Below, piece by piece: positions 11,001 to 23,037 of a stretch of 64,000 bases of DNA. The translations under genes and the position numbers were made by a program. The stretch comes from Margaritispora aquatica (Eukaryota; Ascomycota; Leotiomycetes; Helotiales; Discinellaceae): contig VJWN01000007.1 of NCBI GenBank assembly GCA_007644065.1, positions 186,001 to 250,000 on the forward strand, given 5' to 3'. The notes under the pieces were generated by a model, which was given only the letters and a program-made list of their open reading frames with translations, was not told the origin of the DNA and did no database searches. Numbering within the stretch: the stretch's first letter is position 1; the number at the start of each line of letters is the position of its first letter.

Positions 11001-13254
11001 AGGACTTAATTCTCGAAATATTCCCTCTCCATCCAGCTTATTCGGCCAAATTTCCATCATACTGACGGCAAGCTTGAGAATGTTCCCGGCAAAATCTGAC
11101 GGAATAGGATTGTATATGAAAGATGCCTGAACAAAATCAAATGCTTGATCCAGATTGTTTGAAAAGTGGTCAAATGCAAACTGAAGATATGTTTGAAGCT
11201 CTTCGCCATCAAGAAGCATCCGAAGATCACGCTTCGATTTTTTGGCTGAACTCGTAGAACGAGCAATCTGCTCGTATAATTTCCCCATCTGATCCTTCAT
11301 TAACTTAGGTCGTCCATTTTTTGGAATGCAAACAACTGTAACACTAGAGTAGTAAGAGAGGAGAAGATCTTCCACAGTATCAATTACTTTTCCGCGATTC
11401 CTCCATATTTGGGCATGTTTCTTGAACGTGGCATTACTGGATAGGTTGCCATGAAACGAAGTGATTAACCATTTTGTCGCAAATGACGGTTCCCAATGGT
11501 CAGGATCTATATTGAGCTCCATGGCATTCAGTGCAATGACCGCATGTGGAAGGACTGGCTGGTTAGATGACATTTCCAGTGCCGCTGCCGCCCATTCAAT
11601 AAGCCTCTCAACAACATTCTCGATAACTCTAATCAACGTAGATCAAATTAGTTTCATACATCCGACAGTCGGTAGCGATTGAGATCTCACCTTGGATTCC
11701 TTAGAACGAATACAATTACATCCGAAAAGGTGTAAAGTAGTCGAGGGTATAATTGTGTCACCCAAAATTGTCTGGACTGGGTCTCAGAAGTTGTGGCCCA
11801 TTTGATTTCTCGTTCAGAATGGCGTAGATTTCTGCGATTCGCTTCGAAAGACTTGGTGGTTGTAGTCCGTTGGACGTTGCTTTTAGGATTAGCATTATCC
11901 GGCATTCGATTTAGGAACTTCGACCGGGCGCCTTTAGGCTCCCTTTGACCTCCAGCTAAGCCCTCACAGTCTGCATAGAGAAGAGGACTATCCGATAGAA
12001 AGGTATTGGGATCTGTATAGAGATGGACATCGCCGCTGGTAGGGACATTTTGATGCTGAATAGACCCCACTACTGGCGTCTGGTGGCCACCACTATTGGA
12101 TTCGCTTAACTATGGTGATGGTTAGGATTGCTTTTGATTGAGAGAAACTCATTACCTCGATCAAAACTTTGACAAGAGTGCTTTTGCCGGCTCCTAAGAG
12201 ATAGGATTAGCAAGTGGCATTAGCATAATGCGATTTACTTACCAGTCTCGCCGACAAAACATACCAGCCCTGGAAATCGACTAGCATGCCGTTGTCGTGG
12301 ACCGCATGCCTTAGATATCTCAGTCATGATATCAGCATATCGACCGTAGTCGTAAAAGGCTGAGTCTCCGGACTCATCTTTCACAACACCGAACCAGGCG
12401 GTATTCTCGTCATTCTGAAAAAGCTCATCCTGCTCCAGATCATTTGGACATGATTCTAAGGTTGCTCGGAGTTTATCGGCGATAGTTTGGTCTGTCTTCT
12501 CATGTGGTATACCTCCCGGCCCCACCTTTCCCATTCGATGAGGCCCAACTTTGTTCCAACAAGTTTCACAATAGGTTGTATCGCATAAATTACAGTAAAA
12601 TGAATTAGACTGATGTGTGTCGCACTGATCGCATAAATGTTTTACCTTTTCCGTAGTATTTGTTGAGGGCTTCGGGGTTTCCGGAGGACTACTCGTTGTA
12701 GATTCTACCCCCTCTTCTCGATCCGATACGGCCTGCAATTGCACAACACTTGTCCTTTCCGCAGCTTCAGAAGTTTCGTACGGATTAAATGGGGCATAAT
12801 GCTCGCCCGTCGCCGATAGAAAGCTTTCTAACTCAGGTTTGTTAGAACTAAATTCTTGGGGTCTGTCTCTGTTGGTCTCGCGCAGATCTGGAGTCTGGGG
12901 AAGAGTATCAACATCGTCATCCAAAAGACTTCGGGGGACTGGTTTTCGAACGATTGGTTTTCGACGAATCTTTGCGGGTGCCGAATATAACGCATTGCGT
13001 AAAGAAGTTGAGGCTGGAGAGCGATGACACTCATCCTGCGTTCGGAAATCAGCGACATCCTGGAAAAATTAAAGGAATAAGCAAGGCACCTCTACCGACT
13101 TAGCTTCACCATCTTCGTCAAAACTAATTAGGGGTTCTTCATTGCTGTGATATTGGATAGTCTCGAAGAATTCCAGGTTATCGTACGGACTCGGCTGGCG
13201 AGACCCTACAGAGCCTTGTGGAGCAAGACCCCGTCTAGGCCTCTCCTCTGTCAT
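8011..13254 (-). CDS. Zinc motif / GBP-like GTPase / RING / patatin multidomain protein
   Basis: About 1,540 residues in eleven or twelve exons: (13254-about 13095), 13059-12243, 12193-12156, 12109-11691, 11628-10952, 10854-10221, 10150-10043, 9990-9662, 9613-9556, 9506-8929, 8879-8011 (the last probably with a 54-nt intron 8511-8564). Order: disordered N-terminus; Cys-rich zinc motif (CDQCDTH...CNLCDTTYCETC, near 12.6 kb); P-loop GETGAGKST split by an intron (12.25-12.17 kb) followed by TSGDVHLY and DCEGLAGG, which resemble the large-GTPase (GBP/RHD3) switch and G3; a helical region; RING-type CxxC/CGH/CxxC/CP (about 10.45-10.3 kb); patatin with GGGIRG, GTSTGG and DGA (Ser-Asp dyad, oxyanion loop); low-complexity tail. 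It should be a GTP-regulated lipid acyl hydrolase with a possible ubiquitin-ligase module. All joins except the first keep frame. Biological role unknown to me. Confidence 0.8.
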
Positions 13255-13797
13255 TCTATTTCTTGACTGAAGAAATCTCGATTGGCCGAAGGCGGTGCCT
13301 TGTGTCTGAGGATTGACTACCAACCGTAATTAGCGTGAAAGTTAAAATATGGTAGGAATATTGTCAATTGCATTCTGAAATGCAGGACTTCTTATCGGTA
13401 GCGCCTACAACTGCGTCGAGATCCGCCAGCCTTGTTTATTTGCGCGTGATGACTTTTCGCCTATTCCGGGCGAATGGTAAGCTGCCGTAAAAGCGTGTGC
13501 GACAGGGCTAAAGTAAGTGGTTTGGTAAGTAGTTAGCAGGCTGTGAGGGTTAGTCTAAACCAAGGGTTCGCTAACTGTCTAGTTTTGGTGTTGAACAAGG
13601 TGCGGGATGTTAGAATAGATAAGACTAGGGTCACTTGCAAATAGGTAGTATTTGCTAACTTGAGTTGAGCACGAAGCTCCTAAACTAATAAAACTATCTG
13701 CTCGTTATATAGAACCTTCGTATCCTACTACTAGCTCTACTAGCTCGCTAACATAGCTAGCGGTATAATCCTACTGCTAGCCTTACTAGCTAATATG

Positions 13798-13973
13798 GCT
13801 AGTGATATATCCCATCACGTGATCTATACCACTGCTTCCCAGGGTTATATCACTATAAGTGACCAATAATGCTACTATTACGAAATCTGTTCGTCTTGGG
13901 ACTTATTGCTCTTCTGGGAGCTCCCTGGAATCTATTGGCTCCTATATATTGTTCTCCCCAGGAGCTAGTGATA
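13798..13973. repeat. Short inverted and direct repeats, possible MITE remnant
   Basis: AGTGATATA at 13801-13809 is matched by its exact reverse complement TATATCACT at 13846-13854. The word GCTAGTGATA occurs at 13798-13807 and again at 13964-13973. The surrounding DNA is rich in TA and CTAG. Small foldback elements look like this, but no target-site duplication could be established. Confidence 0.4.
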
Positions 13974-14472
13974 CCAATGCTGTTGCAATATCCTATCCTT
14001 TTAGTATACGTTACTTTCAAAACAACCTATAAGTTATATACAGCAAAAGCAAGAGGAAGCTATCTCAAGACCAAAGTGAACATCAAACACCGAACACCGA
14101 ACACCAACCACCACGTATCACCATGTGGTATTCCACTCTGTCTTGTTTATCTCACAACTCCAGGTGCATGAAAGGGAAATTATATTATACGCCTCCAGGT
14201 CGGGAGCACATGTGACTGAGTAGGAACACCTACCCTAATAGGGCTCAATCACTGGTGAGATGAAGATGAAGATGAACGGATGGATAGAGAAAGTGAACAC
14301 ATGAACGTAAAACTAGTTAAGAGTAGAAGAAAAGGGAAATGGTACAAGGATATACTGCCAGAAAGAGAGTGTGTGAAAGAGCAGCAGGCACAAGAGAACA
14401 AGTACCTGTTTTATTTTTGGAAAAGCTATAGGAGGAGTGAGAATAGAGTAGAACCGATTGAGCGACTTGGAC

Positions 14473-14518
14473 GAGAAAGGAGAAAGGAGAAAGGAGAAAG
14501 GAGAAAGGAGAAAGGAGA
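14473..14518. repeat. Heptamer tandem repeat (AGAAAGG)n
   Basis: About six head-to-tail copies of AGAAAGG, purine-only on the plus strand. No gene nearby depends on it. Confidence 0.85.
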
Positions 14519-15306
14519 CAGAGAGATCACATCTTGACTTAACCTGTCGAATGATTTTTCGATACTCACTTTGCTCTCAACAATCGCAGCTCCTGTGATC
14601 GATTCGATTCCACGAGAACCAGACCTCACTTGACGAAAATACCTAGAAAAGTGATTCATTGAAATCTAAGCTGGCAGCAGTGATGAAAGGATTAGCAACA
14701 AGCAGGAAGGATGCCATACCCCGAATAGCGAAGAATAGGTAGAAAGAGAAGCAAGCAAGCAATAGCACAAAAAAGACAAAGGGAAAGGAAAGGAATAGCT
14801 TCTGATGCTTAGGTTGCAAGCGAGCTAACTAGCTATATTGCATAGGGAGGTAGGTATAATTGAGTGTTTCCATGACTGGATTTACGGCAATAGAGAGATG
14901 GATATAGATAGGTCGTCGCTTTTGTCGGAGAGTTTGCTGGATGTTGTGTAATCTTCTGGAGCGCTGGATGGTTGGAGACTGCTGTGCGGAGGTTGCGCCT
15001 TATACATGTCTGAAGGACGAGATGCGAGAATGGGGTTTTTGGAGATGGAAATCTGTGGATGAATGGGCGAATAAAAGAGGTATTTATTTTTGAATTCGTG
15101 ACCTACAAGACCGTGAATTGGTTGAATGAGCAATGATGAGTCGAAAAGGATTTGAAAGAAAATGAAAGTTGTGCGTATGATGGTATATTGCATACAAAGA
15201 GCCCTTGTCCATTAGCTCCTCTCAAGCACAAATCCTGACCACCAGAGTATATGACCAATAACGCCATCGCCAAATGCCAATCAAACACAACCTACAACAT
15301 AGCTAC

Positions 15307-16411
<1,105 letters not shown>

Positions 16412-18415
16412 CTTGACGTTTGTGGTGGGGTGGAACAAGCTTGTAGCATTGAAGTTCGAAAATAAAATCTTGGGTCAAGAAAATCCGACCGGCCATACTC
16501 TGCTTCCGTTCCGCCGGTAGATTATCGGACCAATACAACATTCCCTTAGTCAGCGGTCACGTTTCGAAGTGCTGGCACTAGCACTAATGCAGCACTAGCC
16601 TAGTTCTACCCCTTTTCCCAGACACGTCTCACGGGTTCCAACGCGACCTGACTGCGCCGTTTTTCTGTGGGAAGTGTTGTTTTCATAACACTTTGCATAA
16701 ACGCTTTCCCAACTTCCTAATTTTCACTACTGTATGTTCATATCTACAGTATGTCCATATCTATGTCCATATTCATATCCCTATTCATATCCATGTCTAC
16801 TGAGGCTGAAGTGATCATCTTTCTTTCTCTCATTTCAGGAGATCCGAACCAACGACTCTGAATGGATTCAGCTTTTTATCCTGACTACTCGGCTGCAGCA
16901 CGTGTCACTGCTCACTGATGACACTCCCCATTCTCATAGGTCAAGTGTTGAAATGTTGGTCGAACAAACGTTTATCTCCCGTTCCAATCTCGTATCACAA
17001 TCTTATTCGAATCTCAGGGGCAAAGTGTCAAAGACATTTCACACCACACAGTGACCACACAGGGCGCGTCGTGGCTTCAGAGTTCGTACGCAACATTCAT
17101 CAGCCCTGAGAGCCCTGTCCGGTTTTTTTTGTTTATCAACGACTGCCGATTGATCGGATTGATCCACGCCGCCCGCTCATCCCCTTCCAAGACTCTCTCC
17201 TCCCTGTCGCGGATCCCCGAATCCGCCCTCCCCGAACGGAGAGGAGAAACAAGGAGAAAGAGAAGGTGGTGGTGGATGACCGTACCTTCGTACCTCCGTA
17301 CTTGGGAGTTCTTTTCTTTTATGAAAGTGTTGGCCTTGACCTTTCCCCCTTTGGACAAAGCATCCAAATGTCTTGAACCAGTGTTATCTCTCAGACTGAT
17401 TCTGGTTATCAATTGTGTATCGAGATGGCTGACTGAAGACAGGGAGGGTGGAGACTGGTGGTATATGCAAGATGCAAGTAGCAAGAAGCAAGAAGCAAGA
17501 AGCGTAATACAGTATAGGCAGTTGTGTACTGTACGGAGGTAGGTGAGAATCATCATCGAGTGGTATTGTAGCGAGGGAGATGAAAGGGAGTCAAATATTC
17601 ATCCATGATACATTCAACTATTTACCCGCATAGTTCCAACTGCATTCTTTGATTATTATGATAAAACCTACCATTCCATTGGATATTTGATAATTATCTC
17701 CCGACCGGATTGTGCATACCTTGCGTCAAGCTTTGCTCTTCTAAGTTCCATCCATGGGCCATTTATAGATCTGCAATCTACTTTATCCTCACGCTAAAAC
17801 TAACGATAAGGGGCAACGCAACGGGGGCATGCCAAAGGGAAAAGGTTCCAGGAACAAGCAACAACCCTTTCTTCCTTCACAAACATCTTTTCTCAGCTCC
17901 AGCTCCAGCTCCAGGTCCAGCTCGAATTCCAACTCCAGCTTCGTCTTCATAGTTTTTCTCTTTCCCAATGACTTTGTAATCAACTACACCACCACACTCG
18001 CTGCCTTCTTGTATACTTGTCCGCAGTTCTCCAGATCCATCGAGTCACTCGTTTGAAAACGTTAGAAAGGTTCATTTGCTTCTTTTACAACTTCGATAAT
18101 ATATTTCCGCCCTGTTCAGCACAGCACAGCACAACACAGCTTCAGTTACGAATATACAATAATAAAACGATTCTCTTTCACTTACGGCAGCTTCGATATT
18201 CCAGCATACCCGCTCAGAGATACTTCAGAGTTTAATACCAACGCGTTCCTTTCACGGACGCGATAATACCCCCCCTTACAACCGCAATCACGGCTTCCAC
18301 ACTGGCATCCTACCGGGCCTCGCCCATTGAGCATCATATACATTCTTCGAGAGAACAGGTCCGAAATCTGCCTTCATTCAAGACGACGCATTCACTTGAC
18401 GAAGGGAGGCATTCA
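16412..18415. promoter_or_regulatory. Divergent intergenic region KRR1 / areB
   Basis: 2 kb separating two outward-facing genes. It holds the KRR1 promoter (right next to 16411) and a probable long leader or promoter for the GATA factor. A CAGCACAGCACAGCA stretch occurs near 18116-18140. Open frames such as 17077-17556 (minus) are low-complexity and unsupported. Confidence 0.5.
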
Positions 18416-20255
18416 ATGCCTCCCATGGATCCAATATCAAGGCCTTCTTCCACTTCAACACAGCATTCGAGTCTCCATCATAGTGCATCTCTGCCACAGC
18501 TTCCCGGACTATCTGCACTTGCATCACTTGCATCGTCTTCGAATTCTCCACAAATGAGGTACGTTTGAAAATACCTATATACTCAAGGGGTAGTGGATGT
18601 GGTTGAGGTCGAGGTTAAGGAATGTGTGGAAGCGAGGTTCCATCGATGTTCTTTGTCGTTTGGGCACATTGTAAATTTGGAAGTTGGAAAGGAGGCACTT
18701 CCGTACTGCCCCAAACCAAAACATCCAGGACGCGCTTCGTTTTTTGGCGGTCGGCTTCTCCAACTTATTTTCCAAGACAACTTGCACGTTTCTTTTCCAA
18801 AACATCTCACTTGCGCTGCGCTGCACTGCACAGCACTGCACAGATACTTGACATATTAAAACAATACCTGCACACAATGGATTGGGCTAATGCTAATGAA
18901 CACCACAGGGCGTTCGTCGGCCAGAACCCTATGGGCTTCTCGACATCCTCGCCGTCTGCAACCACAGTAGGAGGAGGTCAGAGCAATTCTCCAGTAAGTC
19001 ACCACATCTTTCTTGATCATTTATATATACTTTGTTCCTTTGCGCAAATCTCTGTTTCATCTGCGACGAGTAGAAGAGCTATGTGTTGTGTTTCTTTCTC
19101 CTAGACGTTGGATAGGCGTTTCTGCCCCTATCAATGCAATCCATCCCATCGGTTCGTCACCGGTAGATGTGGTTCACCGTACCCCTTTTTTGCGGGCTTC
19201 GGGCATCGATTGTTCTTGAACTTGAAAAATTATCAGCGATAAGAAACACAATCAAGATAGACCGTTATCAATCCCCCCCCCCCCCAAGTTTATGTTTATC
19301 GATTAAAGAATCATCAATATGGCGACCATGGCAACTAACCACGAAACTTCACAGCCAACATGTCAGAACTGTACCACTTCCACGACTCCGCTATGGCGAC
19401 GTGATGAAATTGGTTCTGTCCTCTGCAATGCCTGTGGTTTATTCCTCAAGCTGCATGGCAGACCTCGGCCGATCTCCCTGAAGACAGATGTGATCAAGAG
19501 TCGCAATCGCGTGAAGAGTTCGGGCTCAGCGCAGGGACAAAAGAAAAAGGTGAGCTGATATTTGGACAGCCTGCCTACTACCAGTTACTAATACCTGGTG
19601 GCAGACAATCTATGACAATGGCATGGAGCAGGCGCGATCACAAGGAGGAACACCACCCCCAGGTTCTATGGCACACAACCAGGGCCATCGCAGAACATCA
19701 CAGAAGTCTGCCAACGGCCATTCTGATGGATCAAACTCTCCCATATCTCGGACAGCGACCCCTTCGATGTATGCGAACCATCTACCAGCCTTCAACGGAC
19801 ACCCGCTTGATGATCCATATAGCCACCACTCCCCTTCGCTCCCACCTATGCACCTCAGAGCTCCCTCGCCTGGTCGCTCTACATCACCATTGAATGGCGC
19901 ACATGGTCTCGAGGTACCACAAACCTACGAGCAGCTTATCGCACAGAACTCTTCTTTGAAAACTCGTGTCAGCGAACTCGAGGTTATCAATGAGCTCTTC
20001 CGAGGCCGGGTCGCTCAACTTGAACAAGACGAAGCCAACGCTCGTCGGGGTGAAGAGATGCGCCGAGAATCTGAAAAGGATCTCATGAGACGCTTGGAAG
20101 AATCTCAACGGAGGGAGAACCAATTGAAGCACCGTCTCGATGATGTTGAGCGAGAACTTAGCGATGCTCGCGATGGTGCTCCCCCCGCCAAGAAGATGCG
20201 TGTTGCAGATATGGTTGGAGACAGCGAGTCTTCAACCCCACAATCTCTCAGTTAG
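18416..20255 (+). CDS. areB: GATA transcription factor with coiled coil (AreB/ASD-4 type)
   Basis: Four exons (18416-18558, 18909-18993, 19355-19549, 19605-20255) encode about 357 residues. Residues about 79-103 form one class IV zinc finger, C-x2-C-x17-C-x2-C (CQNC ... CNAC), followed by the basic [20 protein letters not shown] tail typical of AreB, ASD-4 and yeast Dal80/Gzf3. Residues about 249-330 are a long heptad-rich helix ([12 protein letters not shown] through RELSDARD), the dimerisation coiled coil of this subfamily. The first 76 residues are Ser/Pro-rich. Such factors bind HGATAR sites in the nucleus and modulate nitrogen-catabolite control, usually opposing AreA. Introns 1 and 2 are unusually long (350 and 361 nt), and intron 2 carries an alternative in-frame ATG at 19319. 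The exact first ATG is inferred from frame continuity. Confidence 0.9.
19319..19354 (+). promoter_or_regulatory. Possible alternative first coding segment of areB
   Basis: Twelve codons ([12 protein letters not shown]) directly precede exon 3 in the same frame, without a stop, inside intron 2. A transcript starting within intron 2, downstream of the run of 13 C at 19273-19285, or retaining its end, would yield a shorter AreB that starts just before the zinc finger. Alternative 5' forms are known in this family; here it is inference. Confidence 0.4.
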
Positions 20256-23037
20256 ATGATTACAATGAACCCTCTGAACGAACGGATCTCACGCTCATCT
20301 CTGGGTTTGGCGAACTTTAAAGCGGGCGGGCGGTCTTTCTCTCTTTTTTTGCTCTTCTTGTCGATGATACCACCATAACGATTTTTCATTCAACACTCGA
20401 CTCTGGTCGTCACGTCTTTCTAGTTGACTCACCAAATTCACTAGAGATGTCCAGCACCTCACCTCGTCACAATGATATTCACCCTTATGGGAACTTATGT
20501 CGATAATCTGTACTATTACTACTACTACTACTTACGTCTTCCTGTTTGTATGGCTTTCCTTTTCTCAACAACCAAAAATGGCGCACAATTCTTTTCCATA
20601 AAGTGTGCCTACCTATGGCGGCGGCGGCGGACGTCCCTCATAATGCCAACAAACATCAACAAGCAAATTAATACAACAAATTCCCTCATGTGCTCTACAG
20701 CTCCCTGACCTGATTTGTCCAAGGGCATACACCTTTGAAGTCATGGTCATAGCAAGCGAGCACGGAATATGGGTCTAAACGAATGGACTACGGGATGGAT
20801 GGATGGATATCCAGTGGGGTGTGGGAGGATGAATGATTCTCGCACAGGGCAAAATATCTGGGGAGGGGGATTTTCGTGTGGGTATGTCTATCTACGCTAC
20901 ATATCTGGCCGGCTTGCTTGCATGAGAGTGAAAATCTTTCACGCACTTGCCTTGCCGATATGCAGCTTGCTATGCTATGGGAGACCATGGGCATAGTTTT
21001 AGCACACACACAAAACCAAAATAAAAGTTGACCTCATTGAACCACACCGTTGCTATTAGGCTTAGGGCTTTGTGCTTCTCTTCCCTTCCATTCCCTTCCG
21101 TTGTCTTACTTTGAAAATATTTTCACACGCGCTTCACATACACTAACAACAATAGCCTCCCGTACCCACCAATAACAGCGTTTAAATCTGTATCGAGGTG
21201 CATTTCGACACTTCTGAAATGCCATGTCCCTATCAGCAGATCAGAGCAGAGGGGGGGAAACTTTTTTTTGTTGCTTATCTTGCATATCTTTATCTTTTAT
21301 CGCGTTTTCTATCGGTTATCTTTTTCTTTATCGCTTCTTTATCTGAGATTGTCTCAGCAAGGCTGAGCTTGGCTAGGCTAGGCTGGGCTGGGCTGAGTGG
21401 GCTGGCTGTGTTCTGGAGAACAACTCCACAAAGGACACAGAACACAGAAAAGTATAAGTGGGGTGAGGGGAGGACTTAACCCCACTTTTGGAGATGGTCA
21501 AGCGAAAACCTTATCTATCTTCCGACACAACGATCTACATACAGAATGATGAGAAGAGATATCAAAAGTGCACATCAGTGCTTGCGATGAAAAGACAAGC
21601 ATATTACGGAGGTATAAAAGACAATTCTATTGCTCCCTTGAATCTCGTAAGATCAAATACAAAGCACACGTCTCTGTCTATTTCTCACAAATCGGTCGAG
21701 TCGAGTCGAAGGTGAGAAACATAGGTACGTATCTCTATACATACATACACAAAGTACTTTACCCTATTTCGTGCTTTTATTTTGTGGTTTTGTTCCGCTT
21801 TGCCTTTGCTTTGTCTTTGTACTGTTCTTTGGCTTGGCTGTAGTAGGGTTTCGATTTATGGCGTTTTATTCTTGGTTGAGAAGGATATTAGGTAAGTAGG
21901 TTAGAAGAGGGAGGTAGGGAGGGAGGGAGATATATTAGGTAGATATATTAGGTATAAGATCAAGACCAATTCAGGTTAAATTAAGTCAAGTTAAGTTAGA
22001 TCAGTTACCTTACCTCTATATTATACCTACCCACCTACCATACACCTGCTCTCTTATCTCTTTAACACCAAAATCACCACTAGCCATCAAGCAACGATCA
22101 ACACCACACATATCCCAAGCCTATCCCAGTTTCCCCTAGCGGCCTCACTTCACTCTTTACTCTTTACTCTTTACTCTTTACTCTTTACTCTTTACTCTTT
22201 ACTCTTTACTCTTTACTCTTTACTCTTTACTCTTTACTCTTTACTCTTTACTCTCGCTACCTTGAAAAAAGAACGGCTTTGACAAAAGAAAGAAGAATAA
22301 GGCGTGGAAAGTAATACTATAACAGCACTGTTCTGTTCTTAGGAGACCAAAAGGGGGGAGGAGGGATCGGAGATGCTTGGTAGTGCAGAGTGGGTGGGTA
22401 GGTAGATAGAAAGGAGGAGGAAGAGGGGAGGGGCATCTGAGAATGTAAGTTGACTGTGTAGGAATGTCTTGGCTCTATATACATTTGAAGTGGTACCTGG
22501 TTCGCTGGACTTGAAGTCGAACAGATCAAATCGCGACTCGAAAAATAGAGAGCTATCGAGCGAGCGAGCGATTGATTGATTGAGTGAGTAACTTAGAGCA
22601 CAGCAGAGTAGAGCAGAACAAAGCGAAAAAGGATTATGTCATTAAGATTGAGGCAATACAGTTGATGACAAAATATATGTGTTCATACATCCACACATAT
22701 ACAATTCTACTAAATAGTAACAAAGTGTTTTAGAAAAGGTTGAAACGAGGACAGCGAACGAACGATATGACTTAGGTATATATGCATTCAGGGGTATCTC
22801 TATCCATCGCCGTCATCGCCATTGTCATCAACTCCATCAATATCAACCTGACACCAGCACCAACAGCCAGTAGCCAATCCGAAATTATACTCCGTCGCAG
22901 CCCTACAAATGCTCACCATCCAACCTGCCTATTCATTATCCTTCAAAAATTCAAGCTGACCGTATGCTGCTCCTTGCCAATATGCAAAAAAAGCTCATTA
23001 TCGACTCCAAAACCATGCTTCGCAGCAACTACTCCAT
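20256..23037. other. Convergent intergenic region areB / TOK channel
   Basis: 2.8 kb between two gene 3' ends. It contains both 3' UTRs, a GGCTAGGCTGGGCTG-like stretch (about 21360-21407), G-rich GGGAGG runs near 21910-21930, and the long heptamer array at 22152-22254. No gene supported. Confidence 0.5.
22152..22254. repeat. Heptamer minisatellite (ACTCTTT)n
   Basis: Nearly 15 uninterrupted copies of ACTCTTT over 103 bp with no visible divergence between copies, which suggests recent expansion or homogenisation. It lies in intergenic DNA downstream of areB. Confidence 0.95.

Larger units (their letters stand above)
13255..15306. other. AT-rich gene-free interval
   Basis: 2 kb between the patatin gene start and the KRR1 3' end. 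13.6-13.87 kb is rich in GCTAG/CTAGC words. A 100-residue hydrophobic open frame at 13869-14171 has no recognisable domain and overlaps the repeat-like part. A heptamer tandem repeat lies at 14473-14518. Possibly a decayed element; no gene supported. Confidence 0.5.

Noticed and set aside
13869..14171. Hydrophobic 100-residue open frame, possible small membrane protein
   Set aside because: Sits in repeat-like AT-rich DNA, contains repeat words, and lacks any conserved motif.
22152..22254. Considered as CRISPR-like array
   Set aside because: Head-to-tail heptamers without spacers in a eukaryotic genome; a minisatellite.
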